64,000 bases of DNA from Oceanitalea sp047302425 (lineage in GTDB: Bacteria > Actinomycetota > Actinomycetes > Actinomycetales > Actinomycetaceae), in the NCBI RefSeq assembly GCF_047302425.1, contig NZ_CP154855.1, positions 3,100,001 to 3,164,000 of the forward strand, written 5' to 3'. The translations under genes and the position numbers were made by a program. The notes under the pieces were generated by a model. It was not told where the DNA came from. It searched no databases and worked only from the letters and a program-made list of their open reading frames with translations. Shown piece by piece: positions 23,642-32,519 of this stretch (its first letter is position 1; each line of letters begins with the position of its first letter).

Positions 23642-24631
23642 ATGACCCTGCTGCGCTGGCTCCTCGGGCGCCTGGCCGCCGCGGCGCTCGTGGCCTGGGT
23701 GGTCGCGACCGTCGTCTTCTTCGCGCTGCGCTCGGCGGGCGGCGACCCCTCCGAGGCGATCCTCGGCGGGCCCGGCTCCCAGGCCAGCCCGGAGGCGGTG
23801 GCCCGCGTCCGGGAGGAGTACTCGCTGGACGAGCCGCTCCTCGTCCAGTACCTCCTCCAGCTCGGCCGCACGGTCACCTTCCAGCTCGGCGACTCCTACG
23901 CCCGACGGCGGCCGGTCGCCGAGCTCATCGGCGACCAGCTCACCGGCACGCTCGTCCTCGCGGCCCTCGGTCTGCTCCTCGCCTGGGTCCTCGCCCTCGC
24001 GGTGGCGACGGCGGCCGTCCTGGCCCGCGGGCGGCTCGCCCGCCGGGCCGTGGGCCTGCTGCGCGGGGCGGAGGTCGTCGCCTCGGTCATGCCGCACTTC
24101 TGGCTCGGCGCCGTGCTCATCGCCGTCTTCGCCGGCGGCCTCGGCTGGCTGCCCGCCACCAGCAGCGACAGCTCCCTGCGCTCCCTCCTCCTGCCCGCCG
24201 TCACCCTCGCCGTGCCGGTCGCCGGCTTCCTCGGCCAGGTGATGCGCGACGGCCTCGAGGAGGCCCACGCCGCCCCCTTCGCGACGACGTCCCGCGCCCG
24301 GGGCGCCTCCGAGGGCCGGGTGCTGTGGCGCCACTCGCTGCGGCACGCCGCCCTGCCGGCGATCGCGCTGTCCGGGTGGGCCTTCGGCAACCTGCTCTCC
24401 GGCGCCGTCGTCGTCGAGACGCTCTTCGGCCGGCCCGGGCTCGGCCGGCTCCTCATCGACGCGACCCACGCGCGCGACGTGCCCGTCGTCATCGGCGTCG
24501 TCCTCGTCATCGCGCTCGGCTACGTCCTCGTCATGTCCGTGGCCGACGTCCTCGAGCGCGTCGTCGACCCGCGCCTGCGCGGCCGCCTCGAGGCCGTGCG
24601 CAGCGCCCCGCAGGGGCAGGTGGTCTCGTGA
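23642..24631 (+). CDS. ABC permease, DppB type
   Basis: 329 residues with six membrane spans. N-terminal LLRWLLGRLAAAALVAWVVATVVFFALRSAGGDPSE and the binding-protein-dependent transport domain with EAHAAPFATTSRARGASEGRVLWRHSLRHAALPAI as coupling loop; ends VDPRLRGRLE. Forms the channel with the downstream DppC-type subunit; the two genes overlap by 4 bp. Confidence 0.92.
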   Translation: MTLLRWLLGRLAAAALVAWVVATVVFFALRSAGGDPSEAILGGPGSQASPEAVARVREEYSLDEPLLVQYLLQLGRTVTFQLGDSYARRRPVAELIGDQLTGTLVLAALGLLLAWVLALAVATAAVLARGRLARRAVGLLRGAEVVASVMPHFWLGAVLIAVFAGGLGWLPATSSDSSLRSLLLPAVTLAVPVAGFLGQVMRDGLEEAHAAPFATTSRARGASEGRVLWRHSLRHAALPAIALSGWAFGNLLSGAVVVETLFGRPGLGRLLIDATHARDVPVVIGVVLVIALGYVLVMSVADVLERVVDPRLRGRLEAVRSAPQGQVVS

Positions 24632-25467
24632 CGACCGTGCTGGAGCGCGCGCGGACCACGCGAGCGTGGCGGGTGCTGGGCCCGGGCGGGGTGGTGAGTG
24701 CCGCCGTCGTCGTCCTCGTGCTGCTCGCCGCCCTGTGGCCGCAGCTGCTCGCACCGGGCGACCCGACCGCCGTCGCGCCGGCCGAGGCCTACCAGCCGCC
24801 GGGTGCGGACGCGCCCCTCGGGACGGACGCCTCGGGGCGGGACGTGTACACGCGCGTGGTCCACGGTGCCGGGCAGTCCCTGGGCGTGGGTGCCCTGGCG
24901 ACGGCGATCGGGCTGGGACTGGGGGTCGTGCTCGGCTTCGGGGCGGCGCTCGGGCCGCGGTGGCTCGACGGCCTGCTCAGCCGGGTCATCGAGGTCCTCT
25001 TCTCGCTGCCCAGCCTCGTCCTCGCGCTGCTGCTCGTGGCGGTGCTCGGCGCGGGCGTGGGGCCCTCGGTCATCTCGGTCGGCCTGGCGACGGCGCCGGG
25101 CTACGCCCGCATCCTGCGGGCCCGGGCGCAGGCGGTGGCCCAGAGCCCCTACGTCGCGGCGGCGCGGCTCGAGGGGGTCTCGGCCCCGGCCGCCTTCGTG
25201 CGCCACGTGCTGCCCAACACGGTGTGGCCGCTCGTCGCGGTCGCGACGCTCGGCATCGGGCAGGCGATCGTGTGGGTGTCCGCGCTGAGCTACCTCGGCC
25301 TCGGGGCACTGCCGCCCTCCCCCGAGTGGGGCGCGATGCTCAACGCCGGACGCCTGCACATCACGAGCTCGTGGTGGCTCACCGTCGCGCCCGGACTGGC
25401 GATCACGGTGACCGCCGCGGCCCTGACGATGCTCGGGCGGCGCCTGAGCGCGGTGGCGCCGGCATGA
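24628..25467 (+). CDS. ABC permease, DppC type
   Basis: 279 residues with five or six membrane spans. The LGTDASGRDVYTRVVHGAGQSL element after the first span and the coupling loop SPYVAAARLEGVSAPAAFVRHVLPNT identify the DppC group. GTG start coupled to dppB-like stop (GTGA); its own stop overlaps the ATPase ATG. Confidence 0.92.
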   Translation: MTTVLERARTTRAWRVLGPGGVVSAAVVVLVLLAALWPQLLAPGDPTAVAPAEAYQPPGADAPLGTDASGRDVYTRVVHGAGQSLGVGALATAIGLGLGVVLGFGAALGPRWLDGLLSRVIEVLFSLPSLVLALLLVAVLGAGVGPSVISVGLATAPGYARILRARAQAVAQSPYVAAARLEGVSAPAAFVRHVLPNTVWPLVAVATLGIGQAIVWVSALSYLGLGALPPSPEWGAMLNAGRLHITSSWWLTVAPGLAITVTAAALTMLGRRLSAVAPA

Positions 25468-27017
25468 GCGCGGTCCTCGACGTCGCCGGGCTCACCGTCG
25501 CCTTCCCCGGGGTGGGCGAGGTGCTGCGCGGCGTCGACCTGCGCCTGGAGGCCGGGCGCTGCCTCGCCGTCGTGGGCGAGTCCGGCGCGGGCAAGTCCGT
25601 GCTCGCCCGCAGCCTCGTCGGCCTGGCCGGGGAGGGCGGGGCGCCGGCGCGGGTGAGTGCCGAGCGGCTCGTCGTGGCCGGGCAGGACGTGCTGGGCGCC
25701 GACGAGCGCCGGTGGCGGGCCCTGCGCGGGGAGCACGTGGGCCTCGTGCTCCAGGACGCGCTCCAGTCCCTCGACCCGCTGCGCACCGTGGGCGCGGAGG
25801 TCGGTGAGTCGCTCGCCGTGCGCGGCATGGGCCGGGCCGAGCGCCACGAGCGGGTGCTCGCCGCGCTGGCCGCCGCCGGGCTGGACGAGCCGGCGGTCCG
25901 CGCGGCGCAGCGCTCGGGCGAGCTCTCCGGCGGCATGCGCCAGCGCGCCCTCATCGCCTCGGCCATCGTCTCCGGTCCCGCGCTCCTCGTCGCGGACGAG
26001 CCGACCACCGCGCTGGACGCGACCGTCGCCCAGGGCGTCCTCGACATGCTCGGCCGGCTGCGCGACGAGGGCACCGCGATCGTCCTCGTCAGCCACGACC
26101 TCGGTGCCGTCGCGCGGCTGGCCGACGACATCCTCGTGCTCGACGGCGGCCGCGTCGTCGAGCACGGGCCGGCCGACGCCGTCCTCACCCGCCCCGCTCA
26201 CCACGTCACCCAGGCGCTGCTCGCCGCTGTCCCGCGCGGCTCACGTGGACCGCTCGCGGACCCCGGCCCCGAGGTGCTGCGGACCACCGGGCTGCACCGC
26301 CGCTACCGGCTCCCGGGCGGGGGCGCCGTCGACGCGCTCGACGACGTCTCCCTCGTCGTGCGGCGCGGCGAGGCTGTCGGCGTGGTCGGAGAGTCGGGCA
26401 GCGGGAAGTCGACGCTCGCGCGGATGCTCGTCGCCGCCGAGCAGCCCGACGCCGGCACGGTGGAGCTGGCCGGGGAGCCGTGGAGCGGGCTGCCCGAGCG
26501 GCGGCGGCGGCCGCGCCGCCACCTCGTGCGGCTCGTCCCGCAGGACCCGCTGGGTTCCTTCGACCCGCGTTGGAGCGCGGGCCGGGTGCTGCGGGCGGCA
26601 GTCCGGGCGTCCGGGGGCACACGCACACCGGCGGAGCTGCTCGAGCTGGTGCGGCTGCCGGCGGAGACGCTCGGGCGCCGGCCGCGCTCCCTGTCCGGCG
26701 GGCAGCGCCAGCGGCTGGCGATCGCGCGGGCCCTGGCGGCGGACCCCGCCGTGCTCGTCCTCGACGAGCCTGTCTCCGCGCTCGACGTCACCGTCCAGGC
26801 CGCGATCCTCGAGCTGCTCGTCGACCTCCAGGAGCGCACCGGGACCGCGCTCGTCCTCATCTCCCACGACCTCGCCGTCGTGCGGGAGGTGTGCCACGCC
26901 GTCGTCGTCATGCAGGACGGACGCGTCGTGGAGGAGGGTCCCGTCGAGCGGGTGTGGCAGCACCCGCAGGCCGAGCTGACAAGGGCCCTCCTCAGCGCTG
27001 CCGCCCCCGTCTCCTGA
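25464..27017 (+). CDS. double ABC ATPase (DppD-DppF fusion)
   Basis: 517 residues containing two complete ATPase domains in one chain. Domain 1: Walker A GESGAGKSVLA (about 36-46), signature LSGGMRQRA, Walker B LLVADEPTTALD. Domain 2: Walker A GESGSGKSTLA (about 308-318), signature LSGGQRQRLA, Walker B VLVLDEPVSALD, switch His in ISHDL. Powers the DppB/DppC-type pair. Last gene of the operon; a 21-bp-arm hairpin follows 23 bp after the stop. Confidence 0.95.
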   Translation: MSAVLDVAGLTVAFPGVGEVLRGVDLRLEAGRCLAVVGESGAGKSVLARSLVGLAGEGGAPARVSAERLVVAGQDVLGADERRWRALRGEHVGLVLQDALQSLDPLRTVGAEVGESLAVRGMGRAERHERVLAALAAAGLDEPAVRAAQRSGELSGGMRQRALIASAIVSGPALLVADEPTTALDATVAQGVLDMLGRLRDEGTAIVLVSHDLGAVARLADDILVLDGGRVVEHGPADAVLTRPAHHVTQALLAAVPRGSRGPLADPGPEVLRTTGLHRRYRLPGGGAVDALDDVSLVVRRGEAVGVVGESGSGKSTLARMLVAAEQPDAGTVELAGEPWSGLPERRRRPRRHLVRLVPQDPLGSFDPRWSAGRVLRAAVRASGGTRTPAELLELVRLPAETLGRRPRSLSGGQRQRLAIARALAADPAVLVLDEPVSALDVTVQAAILELLVDLQERTGTALVLISHDLAVVREVCHAVVVMQDGRVVEEGPVERVWQHPQAELTRALLSAAAPVS

Positions 27018-27040
27018 CGCCCCTTTCACCTCCCTCCAAA

Positions 27041-27084
27041 CGCCGAGAGCGGAGTTGTTCCTGGGAACAACTCCGCTCTCGGCG
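27041..27084. terminator. bidirectional terminator with perfect 20-21-bp arms
   Basis: Arms 27041-27060 and 27065-27084 are perfectly complementary with a 4-nt loop, midway between the ABC operon stop and the convergent ppc stop. The arm CGCCGAGAGCGGAGTTGTTC is closely related to the 18-bp repeat unit found at 29.9-30.3 kb. Confidence 0.85.
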
Positions 27085-27094
27085 ACGGGTGGGG

Positions 27095-29767
27095 TCAGCC
27101 GGTGTTCTGCAGGCCAGCCGCGATGCCGTTGACCGACAGGAGGAGCAGCCGCTTGATCTCGGCGACCTCCTCCTCGGTGCGCGCGTCGCCGTTCTCGGTG
27201 CGCAGTGCGCGCAGCGCCCGCAGCTGGATGAGGGACAGCGCGTCGACGTAGGGGTTGCGCAGCTGGACGGCACGGCCCAGCACCCGGCGGCCCTCGAGCG
27301 GGTACTCGTGGCCGGTGATGCGCAGGACCCACTCGGTCGTGAGGTCGAGCTCCTCGAGCACGAGCTGGGCGAGGTCGTCGCGGTCACCGAGCTCGAGGTA
27401 CTGGCGGGCGATGCGGCGGTCGGTCTTGGCCAGCGACATCTCGACGTTGTCGATGAGCGTGTTGAACAGCGGCCACTCACGGTAGGCCGTGCGCAGCTGC
27501 TCGAGGTCGCCGACGGCCGCGAGCGCCGTGCCCAGTCCGTACCAGCCGGTGAGGTTGATGCGGGCCTGGGTCCAGGCGAAGACCCACGGGATGGCCCGCA
27601 GGTCCTCGAGGGACTCCACGGACAGGCCGCGACGCGCCGGGCGCGAGCCGAGCGGCAGCAGGCCGACCTCCTCCTGCGGGGTGACCTGCGCGAACCACGG
27701 GGCGAAGCCCTCGGCGTGGATGAGGCCGAAGAAGCGCTCGCGCGAGGTCTCGTCGAGGGTGCGGGCGAGGTCGGCGAAGCGCTCGGCGGCCTCGGCGTTG
27801 CGCTTCTCGGTGGACGGCGCGGAGGCCAGCAGCGTGGCCGCGGCGACCTGGTCGATGTGCCGGGCCGCGATCGCGCGGTCGCCGTAGCGGGCGGTGATGA
27901 CCTCGCCCTGCTCGGTCAGCTTGAAGCGCCCGTCCACCGAGTGCGGCGGCTGGGCGAGGATCGCGCGGTTCGCCGGGCCACCGCCGCGGCCCAGGGCACC
28001 GCCCTTGCCGTGGAAGAGGGTGAGGCGGATGTCGTGGCGCTGGGCCCAGGCCGCGATCTCCTCCTGCGCGGTGTAGATCGCCAGGGTCGCGGAGACGGGG
28101 CCGACGTCCTTGGCGGAGTCGGAGTAGCCGAGCATGACCTCCAGGCGGCGGCCGGTGGCCTCGAGACGGGCCTGCACCTGCGGGACCTCGAGCATCTCCT
28201 CGAGGATGCGCGGGGCGTTCTGGAGGTCGTCGAAGGTCTCGAACAGCGGGACGACGTCGAGCACCGGCGCCGCGTCGGCCGAGCCGAGCGCGTGCTCGGC
28301 GAGGCGGTAGACGGCGATGAGGTCCTCGCTGCTGCGGGTGAAGGAGACCGTGTAGCGGCGGCAGGCGTCCACGCCGTGGCGGCGCTGGATCGCGGCGATC
28401 GCGCGGAAGGTCTCGAGGACCTCCTCGGGGTCGACGCTCGGGTCGGGCATCGAGTCCGGGTCCTCGATCCAGGCCAGGGTCTGGGCGTGCACCTTGGAGT
28501 GCTGGCGCACCTCGAGCTCGGTGAGGTGGAAGCCGAAGGACTCGACTTGCCAGATGAGGTTCTGCAGGTCCCCGTGGGCCTTGCGCAGCGCGCCGGCCTG
28601 GCGCAGGGAGTCCTGCACGGTGCGCAGGTCCGCGAGGAGGTCCTCCGCGCCGGCGTAGGCGAGGTCCGCGTCGCGCTCGCGCGTGGCGGCCAGGCGGGCG
28701 GCGGCGACGAGCATGACCCGGCGGTGCGGCTCGCGCGGGGAGCGGGCGGCCACCTGGGCGGTGACCTCCTCCGACAGCTGGCGCTGCGACTCCCACAGGG
28801 CGAGCAGCTCCGGCGACGGCGGGGTGGACTTCTCGTCCAGCGTCATGGCCAGGCCCACGCGGGTGGTCTCCCGCTCGAGGGCCGTGAGGACGTGCTCAGC
28901 GGCGATGGCGGCCGCCTGGCGGGTCACCTTGGCGGTGACGTTCGGGTTGCCATCGCGGTCGGCGCCGATCCAGCTGCCGAGCCGCACGAAGGGCGTGGCG
29001 CGCGGTGCGGCCAGGCCGCGCTCGTCGCCGAGCAGCCAGTCGTCGGTCTGCCGGTAGACCTGGGGCAGCACCTCGAAGAGGGTCGACTCGAAGACGGACA
29101 TCGCGGTGAACACCTCGTCCACCGGCGAGGGCTTGCTCTCGCGCAGGTGGGCGGTGCGCCACATCGTGTCGATCTCGGCGAGGAGGCGGCGCTCGATGCG
29201 CAGCCGCCCGTTGGCGCCCAGGCGGGGGTCGTCGGCCTCGGCGACGAGCTCGGAGATCCGCCGGATCGAGCCGGAGACGGCGCGGCGGCGGGCCTCGGTC
29301 GGGTGAGCGGTGAGGACCGGGTGGAACTCGATCTCACGGAGCCGGCGGGCGGCCTCCTCCTCGGAGGTCTCCGCGGCGAGCTGCTCGTAGGCGCCTGCCA
29401 GGGCGTCGGAGCGCGGGGTGGCGTCCTCGCGGGCGCGCAGCGCGCGGACCCGGTGGTACTCCTCGGCGAGGTTGACGAGGTGGAAGTAGCAGGTGAAGGC
29501 GCGGGCGACCTGGTCGGCGCGCTCGACGCTGAAGGAGTCGATGAGCGCCTGCGCCTCGGCCAGCCGCCCGTCGCCGTCGGTGTCCTCGACGGCGCCGATG
29601 GCCAGCTCACGGAGCCGTTCGACGTCGGCGAAGAGCTCCTCCCCGCCGTCCTCCCGCAGTACCCGTCCCAGGAGCGCACCGAGGGTGCGGACGTCGGCGC
29701 GCAGGGCGTCGGGCATGTCGAGACGGGCGTTGCTCCGTGCTTCGTCCGGTGAGGAGGTCTGCATCAT
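27095..29767 (-). CDS. ppc: phosphoenolpyruvate carboxylase
   Basis: 890 residues (E. coli enzyme 883). Fixes bicarbonate onto PEP to give oxaloacetate, replenishing the TCA cycle. Catalytic blocks: VLTAHPTEARRR with His155, WIGADRDGNPNVT (about 262-274), GYSDSAKDVG, FHGKGGALGRGGGP near residue 565 and the conserved C-terminal QNTG. The start is the first of two adjacent ATGs, 6 nt after a TAACCT box (leaderless). Stands alone between repeat-rich gaps. Confidence 0.97.
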   Translation of the reverse strand: MMQTSSPDEARSNARLDMPDALRADVRTLGALLGRVLREDGGEELFADVERLRELAIGAVEDTDGDGRLAEAQALIDSFSVERADQVARAFTCYFHLVNLAEEYHRVRALRAREDATPRSDALAGAYEQLAAETSEEEAARRLREIEFHPVLTAHPTEARRRAVSGSIRRISELVAEADDPRLGANGRLRIERRLLAEIDTMWRTAHLRESKPSPVDEVFTAMSVFESTLFEVLPQVYRQTDDWLLGDERGLAAPRATPFVRLGSWIGADRDGNPNVTAKVTRQAAAIAAEHVLTALERETTRVGLAMTLDEKSTPPSPELLALWESQRQLSEEVTAQVAARSPREPHRRVMLVAAARLAATRERDADLAYAGAEDLLADLRTVQDSLRQAGALRKAHGDLQNLIWQVESFGFHLTELEVRQHSKVHAQTLAWIEDPDSMPDPSVDPEEVLETFRAIAAIQRRHGVDACRRYTVSFTRSSEDLIAVYRLAEHALGSADAAPVLDVVPLFETFDDLQNAPRILEEMLEVPQVQARLEATGRRLEVMLGYSDSAKDVGPVSATLAIYTAQEEIAAWAQRHDIRLTLFHGKGGALGRGGGPANRAILAQPPHSVDGRFKLTEQGEVITARYGDRAIAARHIDQVAAATLLASAPSTEKRNAEAAERFADLARTLDETSRERFFGLIHAEGFAPWFAQVTPQEEVGLLPLGSRPARRGLSVESLEDLRAIPWVFAWTQARINLTGWYGLGTALAAVGDLEQLRTAYREWPLFNTLIDNVEMSLAKTDRRIARQYLELGDRDDLAQLVLEELDLTTEWVLRITGHEYPLEGRRVLGRAVQLRNPYVDALSLIQLRALRALRTENGDARTEEEVAEIKRLLLLSVNGIAAGLQNTG

Positions 29768-29773
29768 GGGCTC

Positions 29774-29779
29774 AGGTTA
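29774..29779 (-). promoter_or_regulatory. -10 box of leaderless ppc
   Basis: TAACCT on the minus strand with a 6-nt gap to the ATG. Confidence 0.45.
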
Positions 29780-29867
29780 ACGACCCTTGACCATTCCTCG
29801 TCCCAGGCGTCCACCAGGTGCACGGGCGAGATCCCCTGTCCCGTGCTACTCGTCCCCGCTTCCGCCG

Positions 29868-29921
29868 AGAGCACAGTTGTCGCCGACAGCACACTTATCG
29901 CCGAGAGCACACTTACCGACC
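29868..29921 (-). repeat. three 18-bp tandem units, inverted relative to the larger array
   Basis: Three contiguous 18-mers at 29868-29885, 29886-29903 and 29904-29921. Read on the minus strand they are of the form CGGCGAYAASTGTGCTST, the same unit as the seven-copy array at 30133-30258 but in opposite orientation. The gap from ppc (29768) to here shows nothing else. Confidence 0.85.
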
Positions 29922-30132
29922 GGCCATCTCGCGCAGCAGCACGTTCTCCTCGTCGGCGGTCAGTCCCGAGCGCCGCTCCCTGCCCACTCCCCGCGCCACC
30001 TCGTCGCCAAGCACCCGGCCGACAGTCTCGGGGAGCGGCCGGACCGTGCCACCGGCGGCGAGGTACGCCGCAGCCCCTCGACCGCGCGATCGCAGACGGG
30101 GAGAACCGGGGAGGTCAGAGCGTCCGACGGTG
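29913..30132 (-). pseudogene. possible gene remnant between repeat arrays
   Basis: A minus-strand frame between the two arrays keeps coding-like G+C at third positions in its last 50 codons (LPETVGRVLGDEV, then GLTADEENVLLREMAGR) and ends at a TAA that is itself inside the inverted array. No start codon, ribosome binding site or recognised family; upstream it runs into the repeats. It may be the tail of a decayed small gene caught between repeats or chance. Low confidence. Confidence 0.2.
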
Positions 30133-30258
30133 CGGCGGTAAGTGCACTGTCGGCGACAACTCAGCTGTCGGCGACAACTCAGCTGTCGGCGGTAAGTGCG
30201 CTGTCGGCGACAACTCAGCTGTCGGCGGTAAGTGAGCTCTCGGCGGTAAGTGTGCTGT
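30133..30258 (+). repeat. seven-copy 18-bp tandem array
   Basis: Units at 30133, 30151, 30169, 30187, 30205, 30223 and 30241, each 18 bp with no spacers. Two subtypes alternate: CGGCGACAACTCAGCTGT (units 2, 3, 5, identical) and CGGCGGTAAGTGNNCTST (units 1, 4, 6, 7). With the three inverted units about 210 bp away the RNA could fold into a very long stem. Lies 24 bp past the MBL hydrolase stop. Confidence 0.9.
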
Positions 30259-30282
30259 CGGTGGGAGAGGGCGGGGGTGCGG

Positions 30283-31077
30283 CTAGAGCTTCCAGACGGC
30301 GCCGGGGCTGGCGAGCTCGATGGGGCCGGCGTAGGCCTCGGCGGCCTCGGCGCGGACGACCTCGGCGTCGGTCCACGGCGGCAGGTGGGTGAGGACGAGC
30401 TGCCGGACGGCGGCGCGGGTCGCGGCCTCACCCGCACGGCGGCCGGTGAGGTGGATGCCGCGGACCTCGTCGCGCCCCTCCTGGAACGCTGCCTCGCAGA
30501 GGAACAGGTCGACGTCCCGGGCCGCCTCGACGAGGCCCTCGCAGGCGTCGCTGTCCCCGGAGTACGCGAGCACGACCTCCCGCTCACCGTCCTCGGACGG
30601 CCCGGTGACCCGCAGCCCGAAGGCCGGCACCGGGTGCTCGACGGCGACGGACTCGATCCGCAGCGGCCCGACGGTGACTGCCTGGCCGGGGGTGTGCGCC
30701 TCGAAGGTGAAGGAGGCGTCCAGGGCGCTGAGGTCCTCCTCCATCGTCAGCGCCGCGATCCGCTCCGGGGTGCCGGCCGGGCCGAGCACACGCACGGGGC
30801 CGAGGGCGCCGGCGGGGTGGTATCGCCGGTAGACCTCCAGGCCCGTCATGTCGACGACGTGGTCGGCGTGCAGGTGGCTGAGGACGACGGCGTCGAGCCG
30901 GGCCGGGTCGAGGTGGCGCAGCAGCGCGCCGAAGGCGCCCGACCCGAGGTCGAGGACGATGCTCCAGGTGCGGCTTCCGCCCTCGCCGTCGGGGCCCTCG
31001 GCCTGGACGAGGTAGCAGGAGGAGGCGGAGTCGGGGCCGGACATCGACCCGGAGCAGCCCACGACCGTCAGCCTCAT
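30283..31077 (-). CDS. MBL-fold metallohydrolase
   Basis: 264 residues, beta-lactamase fold of the RNase Z/cyclic-phosphodiesterase-like group: metal ligands in LSHLHADH (His68, His70, Asp72, His73), later LAYSGDS (Asp) and C-terminal LVLTHLPP (His). Starts MRLTVVGCSGS as usual for the actinobacterial MBL protein that sits between murI and rph. ATG overlaps the murI stop by 4 bp. Substrate unknown; nucleic acid or cyclic nucleotide is likely. Confidence 0.88.
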   Translation of the reverse strand: MRLTVVGCSGSMSGPDSASSCYLVQAEGPDGEGGSRTWSIVLDLGSGAFGALLRHLDPARLDAVVLSHLHADHVVDMTGLEVYRRYHPAGALGPVRVLGPAGTPERIAALTMEEDLSALDASFTFEAHTPGQAVTVGPLRIESVAVEHPVPAFGLRVTGPSEDGEREVVLAYSGDSDACEGLVEAARDVDLFLCEAAFQEGRDEVRGIHLTGRRAGEAATRAAVRQLVLTHLPPWTDAEVVRAEAAEAYAGPIELASPGAVWKL

Positions 31078-31898
31078 GCGGTGACCTCCAGCTCGGCGTC
31101 GCTGTCGACGCGGTCGACCTCCGGCCCGAGGAACCGGCGGGCCAGCCGGGAGAAGCTCGCGCCGTCGCCGGTGGCGACGAAGCGGTGCTCGGGCGGCGGC
31201 GCGAGGGGGTCGCGCTCGAGGTCGTGCGCGACGAGCGTCCGGTAGGTGTCCTTGGCCGTCTCCTCGGCGCTCGAGACGAGCGTGACCTCCTCGCCCATGA
31301 CGTAGGAGATGACGCCGGTGAGCAGCGGGTAGTGGGTGCAGCCCAGGACGAGGGTGTCCACGCCCGCGGCCCGCACCGGCTCGAGGTACTCCCGGGCGGC
31401 CGCGAGGACCTCCGGCCCGGAGGTGACGCCCCGCTCGACGAACTCGACGAAGCGCGGGGCGGCGTTCATCGTGAGCTCGAGGTGCGGGGCGGCGGCGAAG
31501 GCGTCGCGGTAGGCACCGGACTCGATGGTCGCGCGGGTGCCGATGACCCCGACCTTCCCGCTGCGGGTGGCGGCGACGGCGCGCCGCACCGCCGGCTGGA
31601 TGACCTCGACGACCGGCACCCCGGCGCTCACCGTGTAGCGCTCCCGGGCGTCGCGCAGGACCGCGGAGGAGGCGGAGTTGCACGCGATGACGAGGGCCTT
31701 GACCCCGGAGGCGACGAGCCGGTCCATGACGTCGATGGCCAGCGCCCGGACCTGGGCGATCGGCTTCGGGCCGTAGGGCGTGTGCGCAGTGTCCCCGATG
31801 TAGAGCATCGACTCGTGCGGGAGCTGGTCGAGGATGGCGCGCGCGACCGTGAGGCCTCCGACACCTGAGTCGAAGACACCGATCGGCGCGTCGTTCAC
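31074..31898 (-). CDS. murI: glutamate racemase
   Basis: 274 residues. Catalytic cysteines Cys73 (ACNSASS) and Cys187 (LGCTHYPLL), with substrate loop GVFDSGVGGLTVA at the start and IGDTAHTPYGPKP. Converts L- to D-glutamate for peptidoglycan. GTG start chosen because the family N-terminus begins there; 17 bp after the DUF2017 gene. A TACGCT box 8 nt upstream could give an internal leaderless start. Confidence 0.96.
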   Translation of the reverse strand: MNDAPIGVFDSGVGGLTVARAILDQLPHESMLYIGDTAHTPYGPKPIAQVRALAIDVMDRLVASGVKALVIACNSASSAVLRDARERYTVSAGVPVVEVIQPAVRRAVAATRSGKVGVIGTRATIESGAYRDAFAAAPHLELTMNAAPRFVEFVERGVTSGPEVLAAAREYLEPVRAAGVDTLVLGCTHYPLLTGVISYVMGEEVTLVSSAEETAKDTYRTLVAHDLERDPLAPPPEHRFVATGDGASFSRLARRFLGPEVDRVDSDAELEVTA

Positions 31899-31915
31899 GC
31901 TGCCCGAGCGTAGTG

Positions 31916-32518
31916 TCACGACGCCCCGCCCGACATGGCCACGAGCAGTGACTCCTGCCACCAGGTGAGGGCGGCGTAGAGGCTGGTGAGGGCGGCGTCG
32001 AGCTCGTCGGCGGCAGTCTGCGGCGTGCCCGTGCCGGCCCGCTCGTAGACGCGCTCGGCGTCCTCCTCGGTGTCGATGCCCAACCGCGCCGCGAGGACGA
32101 GGCGCAGGTCGGTGAGCCCGGACAGCCACGCCCGCTCCTCCCCCGCGCGGACTATGACGACGCCGGTGCTCGCCTCGAGCGCGTCGTGCACCACCCGCAG
32201 GTGGCCGGCCTTGGCCTCGCGCAGCGTGCTCTCCGTCAGGCGGCGCATCTCGGCTGCGAGCTCGTCGTCGTCGGTGCTCGTCGGGGGCAGGAGACGGGCG
32301 AGGGCGGGGTCGCGCGGGGTCTGCCCGGCCGCGGGGTCCCAGTCGAGGGCGGCGAGGATCTCGTCCTCGCTCGACGGCGCGGCCGTGGCGGCGTCGTCGT
32401 CCCCGAGGGGCAGGCCGAGGAGCTCGCACGCGTCCGCGGCGACCCGGGCGATGATGCGCCGCTCGGCGTCGTCGAGCTCGCAGGCCCAGCCACCGGGGAC
32501 GGCGGTGAAGGCGCGCAC
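31916..32518 (-). CDS. DUF2017 family protein
   Basis: 200 residues, mostly helical. N-terminal RIIARVAADACELLGL, acidic linker, EMRRLTESTLREAKAGHLRVVHDALE and C-terminal LYAALTWWQESLLVAM match DUF2017, which in actinobacteria almost always follows clpS. A role linked to the ClpS/ClpCP N-degron pathway is inferred from that conservation only. GTG start 1 bp after the clpS stop. Confidence 0.85.
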   Translation of the reverse strand: MRAFTAVPGGWACELDDAERRIIARVAADACELLGLPLGDDDAATAAPSSEDEILAALDWDPAAGQTPRDPALARLLPPTSTDDDELAAEMRRLTESTLREAKAGHLRVVHDALEASTGVVIVRAGEERAWLSGLTDLRLVLAARLGIDTEEDAERVYERAGTGTPQTAADELDAALTSLYAALTWWQESLLVAMSGGAS

Positions 32519-32519
32519 C

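Noticed and set aside
26480..29752. Plus-strand open frame of about 1090 codons across the ppc region
   Set aside because: It is the mirror frame of two real genes (ABC ATPase end and ppc) that carry complete catalytic motifs; composition bias of high-G+C codons keeps it open.
29868..30258. CRISPR array
   Set aside because: The 18-bp units are contiguous with no unique spacers, vary by subtype and no cas gene is present.
29818..30392. Several plus-strand frames over the repeat cluster
   Set aside because: They only read through the 18-bp repeats, which are open in many frames; no ribosome binding site or domain.
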